Positions 1-14,188 are shown, counted from the first letter of the stretch. The stretch: 64,000 bases of DNA from Piper betle (GCA_033002965.1 JAURVB010012908.1:62001-126000); one strand, 5' to 3'. Notes: generated by a model from the sequence alone, not told the origin. Translations and numbers: made by a program.

Positions 1-582
1 TGAATTTTGAGTGCGAGTGCAATATGCACAAGTTCAACATTGCTTTTTACTTTCTTTCATTCAAATTTAATTCTATCAATATTTTATAATTTTATTTTAG
101 TAACTAAAAGCATGGGTGGGCAACCTATGACGGGAATTCGTCATGTAAAATAAAACGGACATTAGAAGCTGCCTACACCAACCAGTCATCGTGGCGATTA
201 TTGTGTGGGAGTACCCAAATTTTATTCTCGTGCAGGAGACGAGAAGGGTTTGACGGACAAGTGAGGATGAGGCTCTCCTCGTGTTTCATCATTTATGATG
301 GCCATCTCACCAACGGCTTTGTCATACTCTTGGGCGTTGGCCCTTTAAATATCTACCTCACAATTCATGTTTGAGGCGTCTACCATACACACTTTATTAT
401 TGCTGTTGGCATGTTGCTGCGGGGAATTCATCTTCGTTATGTGATGTGGTCATGGTTATTGAATAAGAGGCAACGAGCAAATGCAAAAAGGCCACACATT
501 AACATGGAAGTAAGGTTGTTGCGAAAATGCTCGATTGCTAGTCTCTGAAGGACGGGCTAACGCACAGAAGCAACTTGACAAA

Positions 583-3500
583 TCATTGTCTTAATTCTGG
601 AGTTGTGCTACTAGAAACTCCAGCTAGAGTAGACTTTACTTCCAACAGATCACCAGAAATGCTTTCAACAACCTCATCTGCACTGCCCCATACGTGAGGC
701 CACCAGCTTCGCACCAGCAATCTTCTGGCATAATGAACACACAAAATATCAGCCTTTTGTACACCAAACTATTCAGTCCCAGTATAAAAAAACAAATCTT
801 GAACACTTGTATCCGACATTATACACACCTATTTACACAACAAATAAAGAAACAGGCATCGTCAAGTTAGGTGTGGCTAGAATAAAATGAATCAAAACTC
901 AAAAAATGTGTGACATAAAAGGAGATAAAAATCATTAAAAGAAAAAATTTATCACAGACAAGAGAGATGGCATCCAAAGCTAGCATTTATGAAAGCTGCC
1001 ATACGTAAATACTCAGATATAGATATAGAAAAGAAGTTAACCCACTGACAGATAGCTATTAGTCCACTTTCACATAAAGAGAGAGGTTAACGTCTGTTAT
1101 ACCTTCATCAATCCATTTTTAAGAGCCTTTACAGATAGCTTCGGTAACTGGGACGAATATGAAAGAATTGCATATTTTAAGTGGTAGACAGATGAAAATA
1201 AAACCTGCAAGCAGGCTGCTCTGATCTCTAAATTGCTATCTATCTGCCGATGTAAAAACAACAGACAAGAAAATCAGTGACGTTCAATCACACTAAACAA
1301 ACCAAGGGAATAAAATTCCTTCTACATACCTCAACATAACGAGTAAGTAGTGGAATTGTTGCATGAGCAAATAACTGCTTGCCAGAATATGTTATCTTTA
1401 GAAAAGCACTAATTAGGATGTTTGCCATGCAGAGGCGGTAAGTAATGGGCTTTGATGACTCAATATGCATGGCAGCTCCAACTGAGGATGTGTCATCAAG
1501 GTGCCCATTTATGTGGTTTGCACTTGGCCCTTCCATCCACTTGTGAATTGCTTAACCACATAACTTACCATTGATCTGTTTAACGCTGCATCCCCTTTCA
1601 TAAAATAGACCCACAGACACGATGGGTTATAAACTGTTAAGGTAAAAGTTTTCCATGCCATAAAGTACATACATACACAGGCAGATGATACCACATATAC
1701 ATACTCCTGAGTCCCTAACAAGAGATAACACCAAACATGCAAGATTAGGTATATATAGTATTTAGTTGCACTCATCTATATCATCATAATTCTGTCAACA
1801 GCAAAGATTTAGCTCACAACTAAACAGCGGTCATTGAAGGCATAGCTACAGAAATAAGAAAAGAGGTCTTACTATTAGATGAGTCTTTTTGTTGCTGCAT
1901 ATGCTGTAGCTCCGTGCATATCATTAATGCTAAACAGTCAATGCAACCATGCTGAACTACATAAACTACACATTAAAGAAGAAGATGGTAAATATTTTCC
2001 TAGCACTCAAATGTATAATTCTGTAGAGAATAGGCTTTATACCTTCAGTGTTCTCCAAAGATGGTACTAACAATAGTTTGTCCAGCAACTCTTGCATTTT
2101 CAACATCACAGGATGTGAAACCATTTCCTTACCCCAGATCTGAAAAAAAAAGAAGAAGAAGAAGAAGAAAAGTTGAGCATTATATATATTTATAGAAGTA
2201 GGGGATACCCAGGTGAACTCCCATAGTAACCTGAGGATCCATATCACATTTCTCTAGGCAAAGTAAGGGCTATAGAGGGAAGAAACGTGGAACGACCAAA
2301 AGCTGGAAGTCAAGGTGACATTTGAAATCAATCTGGCAAGTGAGCACACTCATCAATAGAAGTGAAGTTCAATAATCTTTAATTGGATAAATAGTGAGGG
2401 GGCGGGTGGGGTTGACTATGTGAAACCATTTCCTAACCCCAGATCTGAAAAAAAAAAAAAGAAGAAGAAAAATCAAGCATTATATATATTTATAGAAGTA
2501 GGGGATACCTGGGTGAACTCCCACAGTAACCTGAGGATCCATATCACATTTCTCTAGGCAAAATAAGGGCTATAGAGGGAAGAAACGTAGAACAACCAAA
2601 AGCTGGAGGTCGAGGTGACATTTGAAATCAATCTGACATGTGAGCACACTCATCAATGGAAGTGAAGTTCAATAATCTTTAATTGGATAAATAGTGAGGG
2701 GGCGGGTGGGGTTGACTATGTCCTACACTGCAGAAACTTGACTGTGCCTGAAAGTGAGTCAGTGACAATTCCATACAATCAAGAGTGATCTTCATTCTTA
2801 ACCGCCAGGACCCAACACCTGGAGGACTAAATCATGTTGGACAAGCCACTAGAGTTTTGGCAAGTCTCTTTTGAAGCGTAACTTGTCACATGCTGTTTGT
2901 CACAGTCCTCTTTCAAGAACCTACCTCTCATCCTTAATTTGGTAACTAAGAATGTCAAATTGCATGGAAACTAATTTTGAGCTTCATACACTCCAAAGTA
3001 GTAGAGTCCAAGCATTACTCAGGATAAAAGCACATACCTAAAAGCAACTAGAGATTTTAATGAGCATAAACATGTAAGATAGGACAGACTCATAAAAATG
3101 GCATTACCACAAGAGAGGTGCAGACAGTAAACAAGTACGCCTTCAAATTTAGCATGTCTTTTAACTCTGCAGCACTTTGTAACTGAGACAGCATAAATGG
3201 TAAAACCACCTGAAAATAAAATAACACTTACTGTCCAACAGGTTAGGAGATAATGTTATAACATTGGTTGACTGAATATTCCGGAATACTGAAGTAAGCA
3301 TTTATGTATTTGATCACATGGACTCCAAAATCAATGCGAGGTTGTTCGCCCATATGACTACAAGCAAGCAAAGCCCATTTTGACTTTAACTTAGTAGCTC
3401 TTATCTAGATGAACCTATACAAATAAGAACTAGCAAGACTGATACTCAGCAGGATAGTCAAGAGCTGCATGTAACCACTTGAGGAGCATAGAGTTCAAAA

Positions 3501-6500
3501 TGTATACCTGAGGATGAAGACGCCCACAAAGCTCTGCAGCAAGTTTCCGAACTTCTTCAAACTCCAATGGATTAAACATCCTGTTTCATTCATGAAAACA
3601 AAGGTGTCAATAAAAACGTAACCTAATTCACATGGCATATGCCCGAAATGTAAAAAACCCCATCATGGACTTAACATTTACCTGCCGAGTAGAAATGCAC
3701 TGACAGAACCACGATCATCAATATCAATACAGCAATCTGAAACTCAAGAGAAAAATTTAAGTTCTAAACAGGCTTCATTGACAGATCCTTAGCATATTTA
3801 GGAGAAAAACCATACCACCAAGAGTAGCCATGCTTAAGTGCCCATACAGGAAACTACAAGTAAGATCAGAATAAATTCTCATTGGAAGTATTCTCAAAAC
3901 CAGCATGGGTGACAGGCGATAAAATAAAGTGTCTTGCATTTCAACTGGATTGCCCCTCCTAGAAGACTTATCCCAGCGCTTGCCAGATGACCACCCTTCT
4001 TCCATTCTGCACAAAACAATGGTTAATTAAACAGTGCCAAGCAAGTATTATTTCAGCCCAAACTCTTTGGCGAGGGGTTATCTTACTCATTTTGCAGAAG
4101 CATACGTGAAAGCACACTACTCAACACCAATTTTTTAGCATGTGCCAATCTCTCACTTAAGCAGCTCATGAATCGCACAATTAATGCATTTGATGATTCT
4201 GAAAACATCTTGTTTATTAGGCATTCAACTGAGGCATTCCAGTAATCCTCCTACAGAACACACACAAAATTAGAGTAGAAATAGCTCAACCCAACCAGAA
4301 AAAAAAAGAAAGAGGAAAGTCAAGTATAGATTTGTTCAAAAGGAATGTCAGTTTAATAACAATACCTTTCCTGCCCAGATTGAAATCAGGTTAAAAATCC
4401 TATCTACGTCCAATTTAGATCCTGTAAGATATTTGCAAAGATTAAATCATTTTCAATCTAAAAAGTTTGACAAATACATGATAAAAGTTTTAACACCCAT
4501 CAAGCAAGGTTAACACATGAAACAAGTTAAAACATTCAGCAAGGCAGTTACTATTTCTTTTTTGTTTATCAACATGTGACACAAAATGTTAACTGAAACA
4601 GGTTAGAGCGACGTTCAGAAGAATAAGACATGCTTATCATCATGTGCCAATGATTTAAATCACTCATAATTCTTCATAAATATGCATGTGCAACTAATTT
4701 TGATCTATTGAACATCAATCCAGAATTCACAGATCCACTTTCTGGAAGGACATCCCCCAGGTAAGAAACATCAAATATTTGTCAGAATTTAGATGACCTT
4801 AAAATAAATGATGATCGATCTAAGCTCAAGTACTTTCATAGTTATGATGCAGAACAAATTAGACTCATACAACAACATCTTCTATTAGTCACGAACATGG
4901 AATTTCTCCTAACTGCCTTAATTGACTTTCAGCTACCTGATTGCTCTGAGATATTTCTTGAAGAACATGTTTCTCTAGATTTTTTAAAATCAGACTGCTG
5001 ACTTAAATCCCTATGGAAAAAAATGAAGTAACTGTCAGTGAAACACCATTGGTAAAAAAAATCCCATTCAGCAGCACAAGCAGTAAAATCAATATTTTAC
5101 TTAAAAACTTCTACCAGAACAAATTAAAATTTACATGGAATAGAAAATTTATATGAAGAACTATTGCTTAACCTTTAGCTCTAGTGAAATTTTGAATAAA
5201 GAAAAATTAGTATTGAGAAACGTCTCAATTTTGTCACTAGAACTCTCCAAGAAACTAACCCATTCATCACCAACAGATCCTCATAATTTCCCAGAACCCC
5301 AAAATGTTTAAGATAAGACAGAGTTCAATTCACCTGAGGGGATCCAGAAGCAAAACAATTATCTCAACGTTCATACTATGAAATTTAAGTACTGTTGAAA
5401 GTGTATTGGCTGCAGAAGACTGAACTCTCTCTTCTGAATTATACATCAGTGGAACTAATATTGGCAACACATAAGCAGCATCTACAAAAAGAAAGAAACA
5501 ACATTTGTACTCTAATTGCAACAGTGAAGGCTAATCCATCCCTTATGAAAATGAAAAAGAAACAACATTTGTATTCTAATTGCAACAGTGAAGGCTAATC
5601 CATCCCTTATGAAAATGGCATGGTACTAGTTACCAACTAATAACATGCCGTATAAATAGGCTGTATCATGGGGGACTGCGTGGCCCAACCCTTCCCAGAC
5701 CCCACACATGTGGGAGCCTTGAATTACTGGGTCGCATTTTTTATCATGGGAGGCTAATTTGCTCAAGTCTCAAAATTTTATTAAATTACAAATGTGGACA
5801 TTTATGTGTGCATATAAATGAAAGCCAAAGACAGAGAATCACCAATACACACCAATTCGTTGCAAGAGATTATATATATGAGAAAGAATCGTGTAATCCT
5901 CATCTTCTAGGAGCTTAAGCTGGTGTTCTGCAAGATTTTTTCTGCACAATGTGCTCCTTATCAATGAAATCATATGCATAAGGAATAAATACGAGAACCT
6001 AAATGAAAATGTCAGGTAAATTGAACATACTGCAATGATGATGAAATTTCCTTCTTAAGAACAGAGGACAAATTGATAAGCTCACCAACAACATAAATGG
6101 CATTCATCCTTTGGCATTGATTTCCGAAATCAAGACACTTTAAAATTTCTGAAAGGCGTTGACCATTTGGCATCCTGAATACCAAGTGAAGGTTTTCAAC
6201 AGGACAATTAGATTAAATGTAACCAAAGTAAGAATCACTAAGATTCAAAAAGGATACATCATCCAATATTCTGCCAATAGAGATGCCACAGCTCGTGAGA
6301 TATTGTCTCTTTCATCCAATAGGTTAAGAAGTGAAGGAAGCATTTCTTCTGTCTCCAAATAACCACAAGGAGGCACACTTGACTTAAAGATGAATGCCCT
6401 CAACATGCTCCCAGCCAGCTCAATTACATCTTCATCTCGGCATTGAAGCTTTGAGAAAAGAAAAAATTGTTGAATATGTGATGTAAAGAATAACGAAGAA

Positions 6501-9152
6501 GTACATCTAAGTAAAATGAATAAAATCTTTTAAACATGGCTGCCTTATCCCTTTTCAGAATAAGGTGGAAGAAGAGGAAGAAGGCCTATGTTGCAAATTC
6601 CTAGAAAATGCTTGTGGCTAACATTAGTTCTTAAATCACAGAAACAACAACTCACAAAAGAAATAAGCTAAGAAATCAAAGAGTGTTTATATATTTCATT
6701 GGATCCTCTTGTACCCCAACACCAACAGTAAATTCATATCTTGTTAGCACTTAGCATACTTATATTAGTACGTAGTTTCTCTTGTTATGTATAAGGCTTA
6801 CATCATCTCTCTTTACATTAAATTAATTTTTTTCTCCACAGAACATTTATGAACAAATCGGAATTTTAACTTTCAGCAACTCTGATTCATTGTGACTGCC
6901 TCCATCTTGTAATAGAGCATTTATTTCAAATGCTTAAACCAAGCTGGTCACGTTGAGGGTTTGCATAGCTTTGGAATGGAAGGGAGAACAATATAGACCA
7001 AATAACTTTGATAAATAAAAAATCTTTTATAGCAATAACATCATGGCATGCATTTTAACCATATTGAATATTTCAAAAAGGGCCATAATCTAATATCCAC
7101 AGTTTGTTGACAGTTCTCTTTTACAAACTCTAATAAAAACGAACAAAAACAAAAGATGACAAATTTTATACTATAAAAGAAACTCCAGCAGCCCGAAGGC
7201 ATTCTAAGTAAACTTAAAAAAATAAAATAAATATATATATACCAAAAGAAACACTTTGCAAGACATTTTAACCAAGCAACCTGAGATACAAGAAGAGACA
7301 CTATTTGCTGCTCATATTCAGATATAATGTTTCCGAGTTGTTTGCTGTCAATGTGTCCCAAGAGAAGACATAAACAAGTCAGGAAAAACTTCTTTGTCTC
7401 CAATCCAGTAGTTCTTCTCCCGTCATGCGCATTGGGTTCGTCTTGTGAGCTACACTAAATAAATTAAAAATAATGAAATTAATGCATTCATCAATATTTG
7501 CTCTGCAAGAAAATTTTGACATAAAAAATTTCAAACAACACTATTTGCTAAGAAGTATTATTTTCTTCCGGTTAGAATGTATGATAATAAGTATAACCAA
7601 CCAAGAGTTTAACCCAAAAAATGGACTGTGCTGTTTAAGATTGATAATAAATTCCAGAAAAGCCTAGAACAATGCCATGTTATTAAGAGAAACAGCTTAC
7701 ATGAAACTTAGCAACCACAAACACGGCTACTTAAACTTTAAACCAGCCAAGCTCGAGATAGGTAAAGACCCTTGAGGAATAAAATCATAGCCAAAATACA
7801 GGGATTATTAGAAGTAACAAAAGTTCATGTTCGCAGTTCACCTGAATGGCAGACACATGTTCATCCAACATTTTCTTGTAAATCAGGGGAAATTACATGA
7901 TTGCTCAAATGCAAATGCCGTCCACAATGCTTCCGACAGGAAGACAATAGCAAACTTCTTGTCTTGAAGTCCTTTTCACCTGCATTTAAATTTGACAAGA
8001 TTTAATACGGTGGAATGCAGGGTTGCATGAATCGGAATCGGAATCAGAATCGGTTTTCCATGGAATCGGAATCGGAATCGAAATCGGAATTGGTCTGAAT
8101 CGGCCAAGAATCGGTTCAGTTGAATCGGTCCAAATTAATTTAATCGGTCATATATAATAATTTGACAATTTATAATATAAATATATTAAAATTGGGTATT
8201 GATGTTATTTTGATATTATTCTGTGTATTATAGTTTATAATATTTTTTAAGATTTTTTTAAATTATTTAGAATTAATTATTATTTTTTACTCGGGTTAGA
8301 CTCGAGTCAACTTTTAATTACGAGAATGCCACCCTCCTCTCTACCCCCCGCCGCCGCCGCCGGCCCGGTCGGTGGCGATGTCGGAGGATGTCGGCAGCCC
8401 GGTCGGACAAACCGTCGGCCGGCGGAATCGCGGCGGAACGCGGCCGAATCGCGGCGGAAGCGTCGGATGGCGGAAGGTGAGTTCGGAACGGGTGCAGCGT
8501 CGGACGACGGTAGGGTGGTCGGAAGGTCGGGTGGAGCGTCGGGCGGCCGAATCGCGGCGGAATCGGGAGGAAGCGCGGCGGAGCGAGCGCGGCGGCGGAA
8601 TCAGGGGGAGAGGGTTTGATTTAGGTTTTTAAATCCAAATTACCATTTTACCCATGCTTAAATAATTTAATAAAAATTATACCTAGGGTATTTTGGTAAT
8701 TTTACAATAAAACCGATTCCGATTTAAATCGGTTGGAATCGGCCGAAACGGGCCGATTCACGACCCGATTTGGGGCCGACCGAGTCGGCCCCAACCCAAA
8801 ATCGGATCGGCGCGATGCCAATCCGATTTAAGATTCGTGTAACTACGGTGGAATGGACGAAATGTATCTAAACAATGAACTCAATAAGGACCTGCCTCCT
8901 CTTTAAGTAAACTAAAATATTGATTTATGTCTGACAACCACTTGAGGAGTGCACCACATCTCACTGCAAGTAATTGCCTGACTCTTTCTGTTCCACTGAA
9001 GACAAGACAAGTTAGCAACGAACAGCTATGGACACAAGTAGAAGTACCTTCTAAGATTTTTCACCAAAAATACAGTGGAAAAAATTACATACTGCCTGCA
9101 GTCTCTTCACAATAGTGACAAGATCATTGAAATGTGGCCAAAGAGATTCCAT
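583..9152 (-). CDS. Large plant ARM/HEAT-repeat protein, about 15 or more exons, with frame breaks
   Basis: Exons read on the minus strand join into one helical-repeat protein. The first is 9093-9152 (MESLWPHFNDLVTIVKRLQA, donor GTATGT). Others lie near 7260-7460, 6250-6455, 6030-6175, 5880-5940, 5330-5480, 4090-4255, 3790-4010, 3665-3740, 3510-3580, 3115-3215, 2045-2140 and 1330-1610. The last ends with a TGA at 583-585. Typical stretches are DERVQSSA-like ARM motifs at about 5400-5470 and RLSPMLVLRILPMRIYSDL at about 3870-3930. The order and motifs match, from memory, an uncharacterised plant ARM-repeat family (At3g57570 type). No biochemical role is known to me, and such solenoids usually bind proteins. 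Coding frame changes at a C-run 686-689, near 1525-1545 and at a G-run 7886-7889. The junction of exons 1 and 2 is not fully resolved. A hAT-like element occupies the intron at 8018-8847. Confidence 0.72.
2114..2718. repeat. Two-copy tandem duplication, about 300 bp units, copying a splice acceptor
   Basis: Units 2114-2418 and 2419-2718 are nearly identical, differing mainly in an AAG run. Each begins TGTGAAACCATTTCC and ends GGGGTTGACTA. On the minus strand the unit contains a pyrimidine tract, the CAG acceptor and the first 30 or so bases of an ARM-gene exon (IWGKEMVSH). The unit at higher coordinates is met first by the transcript and carries a truncated exon start with an in-frame TAG. 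Confidence 0.9.
5490..5617. repeat. 64-bp tandem duplication in an ARM-gene intron
   Basis: Units 5490-5553 and 5554-5617 differ at about two positions and both end CTTATGAAAATG. They lie just upstream, in the sense of transcription, of the exon at 5330-5480. Confidence 0.9.
8018..8847. mobile_element. Non-autonomous hAT-like element in an intron of the ARM gene
   Basis: The 830-bp element is flanked by perfect 8-bp direct repeats GTGGAATG at 8010-8017 and 8848-8855, the target-site length of hAT transposons. Imperfect terminal inverted repeats begin CAGGGTTGCATGAATC at the left; the right end, read in reverse, begins CGTAGTTACACGAATC, matching at 11 of 16 positions. Subterminal DNA is packed with AATCGG repeats, and the centre at 8330-8610 is GC-rich with CGGCGGAAT-type repeats. 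No transposase frame is present; the short open frames inside are a by-product of the GC-rich repeats. A 90-bp internal segment at 8611-8702 is shared in inverted orientation with the element at 26677-27840. Confidence 0.8.
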
Positions 9153-10109
9153 GTCTCGTATGTTAAGACCATCACAAACAAGACATAATAAAAATACATT
9201 TTCCCTTATATTTTGTTTTTGCTAGCCAAATTAATAGGTTTTGACCAATTCTATCTCCATGTCTCTCTTATCCTCTCTATCATTTCTTATTTCTATACAT
9301 TAGACAATTTTATGTTTTTTAACATAACAAAATTTTTTCTTCAAAATTTTCTTTACAATATTTCTTCTTAAATCTAAATCTTTCAACAATCACATTAAAG
9401 ATGACACCCATACTTATAAGTATATTCTTGTTTTCTTTTGTCAATGGGTGTGATACTTTAAACCTTATTTAAGAGGCTATTTTCTAAATATTATGAATAA
9501 TTTATATTTTACATCATATGTTTTCCCGACTACAAGATAGACTATGGTCAAGCGGGTATTTATTTCATTTTTTGGGGGATTAATGTATACTTAATATACA
9601 CGTGATGTTAATAGATTTATGTTTGTTGTTCTTTATTCTTTATATATATATATATATATTTATAGGTTAATTGCTTTTAATATGTTCTAAAAGTAGTTTT
9701 AAATTTAAATTATTGCTAAGTTGTACGTGTGTGTTACATAAGCAATAATTTATTTTATTTTATTTTATTATATATTTAAAACTATAAAAGTAGGTGCAAT
9801 TAATTTTTAGGTGGCATTATTCTCCAATAAAAAGAAAATAAAAAATGTTAATATAAATAAAAAAAATGGTTTCTCAGTAGGGGTTATTGTGTAAATTCGG
9901 AAGGTTGGCGTGGCGCTTTTTGAAACTGCGGGACCCACCCAAGCCACGCTGTCCTTCCTCCACTGCTCCCGGCCGACCTTGTCCGCTGCCGATCGATCTC
10001 CGCACCGCCGACCGTCGACCATCGGACCAGCGCAGAACCTCCTCCACAACAAGCAATCAAGCTTATGTCGAGGCATGGTGATAGTTTGAACTCGACAACC
10101 TCTCCCACG
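9153..10109. other. Intergenic region between the divergent ARM and ALG10 genes
   Basis: The ARM gene starts leftward at 9152 and ALG10 rightward at 10110, so both promoters share this 960-bp stretch. Most of it is AT-rich, including (TA)n near 9644-9659. The last 170 bases (9900-10065) turn GC-rich and look like an ALG10 5' leader. They contain GGGACCCACC at about 9930, whose reverse fits the TCP-type GTGGGTCC element. Confidence 0.5.
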
Positions 10110-13100
10110 ATGAGGTCGGAATGGGGCGGCCGCTTGGCCATCGCCGCCCTCCTCGCCTCCTGGGCTATTCCCATCTCCCTTTTGGTTAACCACATCGTTC
10201 CCGATCCGTACATGGTACTATTATCTTATTTCCTTCTCCAATTCTTCATCTATTGGTTTTTTCTTTTCTTTTGGCTGCTATTCTTTCCCTGATCATGTTG
10301 TTGTGTGAAACTTAATGATGTGGTGTGATTCGTAGGATGAGATATTCCACATTCCCCAGGCGCAGCAATATTGTAAGGGTAATTTCAGGAGCTGGGACCC
10401 CATGATCACCACTCCTCCCGGACTGTGAGTTACCTTTCCGTTTTTTAGCTACAATCTGTCAGTTCTGTTTATTTCATGCTGATCAGTAAAGCCTATTGAT
10501 GTTTCTGTTTATCAGAATTTAATCTTCTTTAGAAGCTTTGATTCGTTATCCCCCTAAAAATCTTTACTTTTACTTCAACACCACTGTATTTGATCGTGTA
10601 AATTCTTATCCTTTTTTTATCATTGGAACATGGTCTTGAGAATTACTGATTATGTGCCTCAATGAAGTGCACACATAATAGAGAAATCGAATTCTTTGCT
10701 GCTGTGTCTATGTATGGCGGGCTTTCACTTGCTCTTTTCCTTCGTCCATAACTGCCTTGCTCCCAATTTTTGGAAGCAAGCAAGTACTATGAGTGGTACT
10801 AGTAGCTGATATGGTTAAAACTGACATGGTTGAAGTTATATAATACTGGTATTTTAGTTGATAACATGTTGCAGTAATTTTGACTAATGTTTTATGCATC
10901 GTTATGCTTTTTATTTGGCTTTTAAGGAGAGTGTGAGTTTATTCCTTTACAAATGGTATTAATATTTTTCATTGGTAAACTTCACTAGGCATTGTCTTTC
11001 ACTTATCCATGTTGCTTGTTTATTTTCTGCTATGTGGCTTCCCCGAAGACTTGAGTCTTTTTCTATGAGTTGTTCTTCCACCATTCTTCGATCAACCAAT
11101 GGCGTTCTTGCAGTTATTTGCAGTGTTCTGATATTTGAAATACTTTCTCAACTGAGGCCTGCCCTCACTGTACGAAGAAGGGTGGTTTTTACTCTGCTGC
11201 TAAGTCTCTATCCCATTCATTGGTTCTTCACATTTTTATACTATACAGATGTGGCATCTGTAACTGCAGTTCTAGCATTGTATCTTGCTTGTTTGAAGAG
11301 ACATTATTGGCTAAGTGCAATGGTAAATTAAATGAAGAGACTCTTCTGAAATGATTTGCTTCTCCTAAATTTTAGTAGTTGAACATGGATTCCCGCATGT
11401 TTTTGTCTACTTGAACGAAGTTAAACGTTATTATATAATATCATATCTGCATGTGATCTTTCTTCCTGTAAAGTGTTTTTTTGTCTATTTTGGTCCTGTG
11501 ATTACATCTATGAAGTAATGTTATTTATTCTAACCCCTCTTATTGATCTAATTATACACCCTAGTGATACAACATTTGTTAAAGTGTTGATGATGATTTA
11601 GATAGTCATTATACACACTGACGGTGTTCTATTGCTTACATTTGTGTTGGCTAACATATAGACATTGAACTATGCTCTGTTCTATGTTTTATGCACAGTT
11701 TGGGAGCTTAGCCAACGTTTATTAGACAAACAAATGTCATCTGGGTGTTGTTTATTGCAAGCAGTGGAGCTATTGATTTGGCCACCTACATAACTAAAGA
11801 AGATCAAAACCATCCACATCAGTCTTTGATCACGTGGACGAAGAACCCCTGTAAATTATGATAATAGAGCTGAGGATTTGGTTTTGAGAAAGAGAAAAGT
11901 GAATGCTTCTTTTCATAGAGAAGACATGTCATTCTCCCAAAGTACATCATCAGTAGGTTGTACTCCAGGTTTGGAAAGTTTTTGTTCATTTTGGCACGTA
12001 GTCAGCTAAAAATTTTCTAGCTTTGTTTTTATTTTAATCACTCTTTATGCTGATATATAAGGACATGACCAGTCAAGCTGCTTTGCTAAATATTCTGTAA
12101 CTTTGTTCTCATAAGCTATATGTGATCATGCGACATGCTTTTTATAATTATAGGTTTTCCTTGTAATGCAGGTATGATTGATGAAGCCAAAGAAACTCTA
12201 GCAACGATGTGGTGTTTGAAGTGGAAAATATTGAAGTTGTTCTTTCCATTCATCTTGATATCAGGAGCATTTGGAGTTTCGTCATCTTGAATGGAAGTGT
12301 GGTCCTTGGTACTGTCTAAGATCCTTTCTAATATGTTTAACCTTTAGCTGGGAAATGTCTTCACTGACATGCCACCATCATTTTGGGCAGCTGCAATGTA
12401 TGTTAACCACTAATTAATAGAGCTAAATAAGCATGACATCTGGTGAAAAATAAGTCTCCTCTAATTAATCTGTTCAGATTAATTCTTTTTTCTATCATCA
12501 TGAAGGCTCATTAAGCATTGTGTTGAACTTGGATTTTTATATTCTGCAGGTGCCAAAGACGCCCATGCAGCATCACCACATTTTGCTCAATTATTTTACT
12601 TTGGTTTTGTTTCTCCGTCTGCCATGTATCCTGTTCATTTTAGTTCAAAGCAAGCAATGTCGCTATTCAAGCCCTGTTATGCATGCAAGCTACTAAGGTT
12701 TTCCCTGTGGTTTTTGGCTCTCTTTTTCGGTCTTATTTCTATAAAATACTTAAGGTAATTTCGCAAACTGTTGTTTCAGGTTAACATTTTGAACTTTTTA
12801 TTCGTGATCTGATTATTTTTCTGGTTGGTTGTTTGACTTATTTTTTAAGAACAGCATCGCTCATCCTTATCTTCTGGCTGACAACCGACATTACACGTTC
12901 TACTTATGGAGAAAGGTCACTAAATTTCATTGGTTAACGAAATATCTATTGATCCCACTTTATGCATACTCATGGTTTTCCATTTTGACTGTTTTAGGTG
13001 AGTAACCAGTGCTCCTTTTCTAATTTAAGTTCCTCACCCCACCCACATTTGATCCATCATCAACATGTTTTTTATTTGTGTAGGTAAAACGCAAAAGAGA

Positions 13101-13342
13101 ATCTGGTGCTTGCTGTTTTTCTTGCTTGTGCTGCTGTCCTCGTACCTGCGCCACTGATTGAGTTTCGATACTACACAATTCCATTTTATTTAATCGTTTT
13201 GAATTCAAAAATTGATGATGCTAATAGTTGGTTTCCCATGGCAATTGTTTATGTTGCTGTAAACATCTTTACCATGACAATGTTTTTGCTTCGACCATTT
13301 CACTGGGATCATGAGCCAGGGACTCAGAGATTTATATGGTAA
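10110..13342 (+). CDS. ALG10: ALG10-type alpha-1,2-glucosyltransferase (ER N-glycan precursor), 8 exons, 4 frame breaks
   Basis: ALG10 adds the third and last glucose to the dolichol-linked Glc2Man9GlcNAc2 oligosaccharide in the ER lumen, using dolichyl-phosphate glucose. Exons read 10110-10214, 10336-10424, 10989-11322, 11699-11968, 12172-12308, 12550-12754, 12855-12997 and 13084-13342, with matching GT/AG phases. Family signatures are [15 protein letters not shown] with an acidic luminal DE in exons 1-2, [14 protein letters not shown] in exon 3, FIRQTNVIW in exon 4, [13 protein letters not shown] in exon 7 and [16 protein letters not shown] at the very C-terminus. Hydrophobic segments run throughout, as expected for this multispanning protein. 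An in-frame ATG at 10065 would add 15 residues. The frame breaks at 11714-11715 (one A extra), 11846-11849 (one C extra), 12277-12279 (one T short) and 13105-13106 (one G short). Confidence 0.88.
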
Positions 13343-14188
13343 TGCTCCTTGGATATTTGCAATGTCTTCCTGTTCAACAACGTGATAGTGTTCAACACAG
13401 GTGTGGCACCTCTAAATGCCAACCATCTCAACATTTATTTTGAGTTTTAATAATGGTTGATCACCTGGTCAGTTGGGCCTAGTTTTGTTTGACGCAAATT
13501 TGAATTTAATTTTGTTTAATTTCAAATTCAAGTTGATCTTACGAGGTTTAACTGATTGGAGCTAGAGCCAATCTAGAACTAGTTCAGTTCAAGTTACATT
13601 TGCCAATACACTGTTTTTATGAGTAACACTAAAAGTTTATTTTATAAGACAATGCATCTCAATTTGAAATGATTTAAGTATAAAATAATATACGTAATCA
13701 TATATTAAATGCTCATGTTCTTATTTAAAATTATTGTTATGCCATGTTTTATTATTATTATTTTAGTTAATTTTGATATAAATATATATTTTTTTAATCC
13801 AAAATATATTATATCGAACCAAATAGATTTGTAATTTCTAGTCAAGCGAGGTCGAGCCAACTCTAGCTTGAGCTTTAAACACATCCCCACTGACTCCAAC
13901 CACCGGGCTCGAAGCAGCGACCCCTCCTACCCGCCGACGCCGACGCCGGCGCCGGCGACTTCCACCCAACTGCCGTCCACCTCCGGCCGCCACCCGCTAT
14001 CGTCCTCGAAAGTCGACTCCTTCTTCCACTTCGCCGCCTTCGCCACGGTTAGTTCCTTCGATGCGGTAGCATTTTCATGTACGTATGATCCAAATTTCAT
14101 GGTTTTGTTTCAAGCATAGTTGGATTGTCATTTTCATTTTCTTGTTGGTTTCTGAGACTATAAAAATTGGATCTTTGCTGGTGAAGCA

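Noticed and set aside
8326..8632. Two overlapping open frames of 86-97 codons
   Set aside because: They lie in the GC-rich repeat core of a hAT-like element and consist of repeat-derived Arg/Gly/Ser strings.
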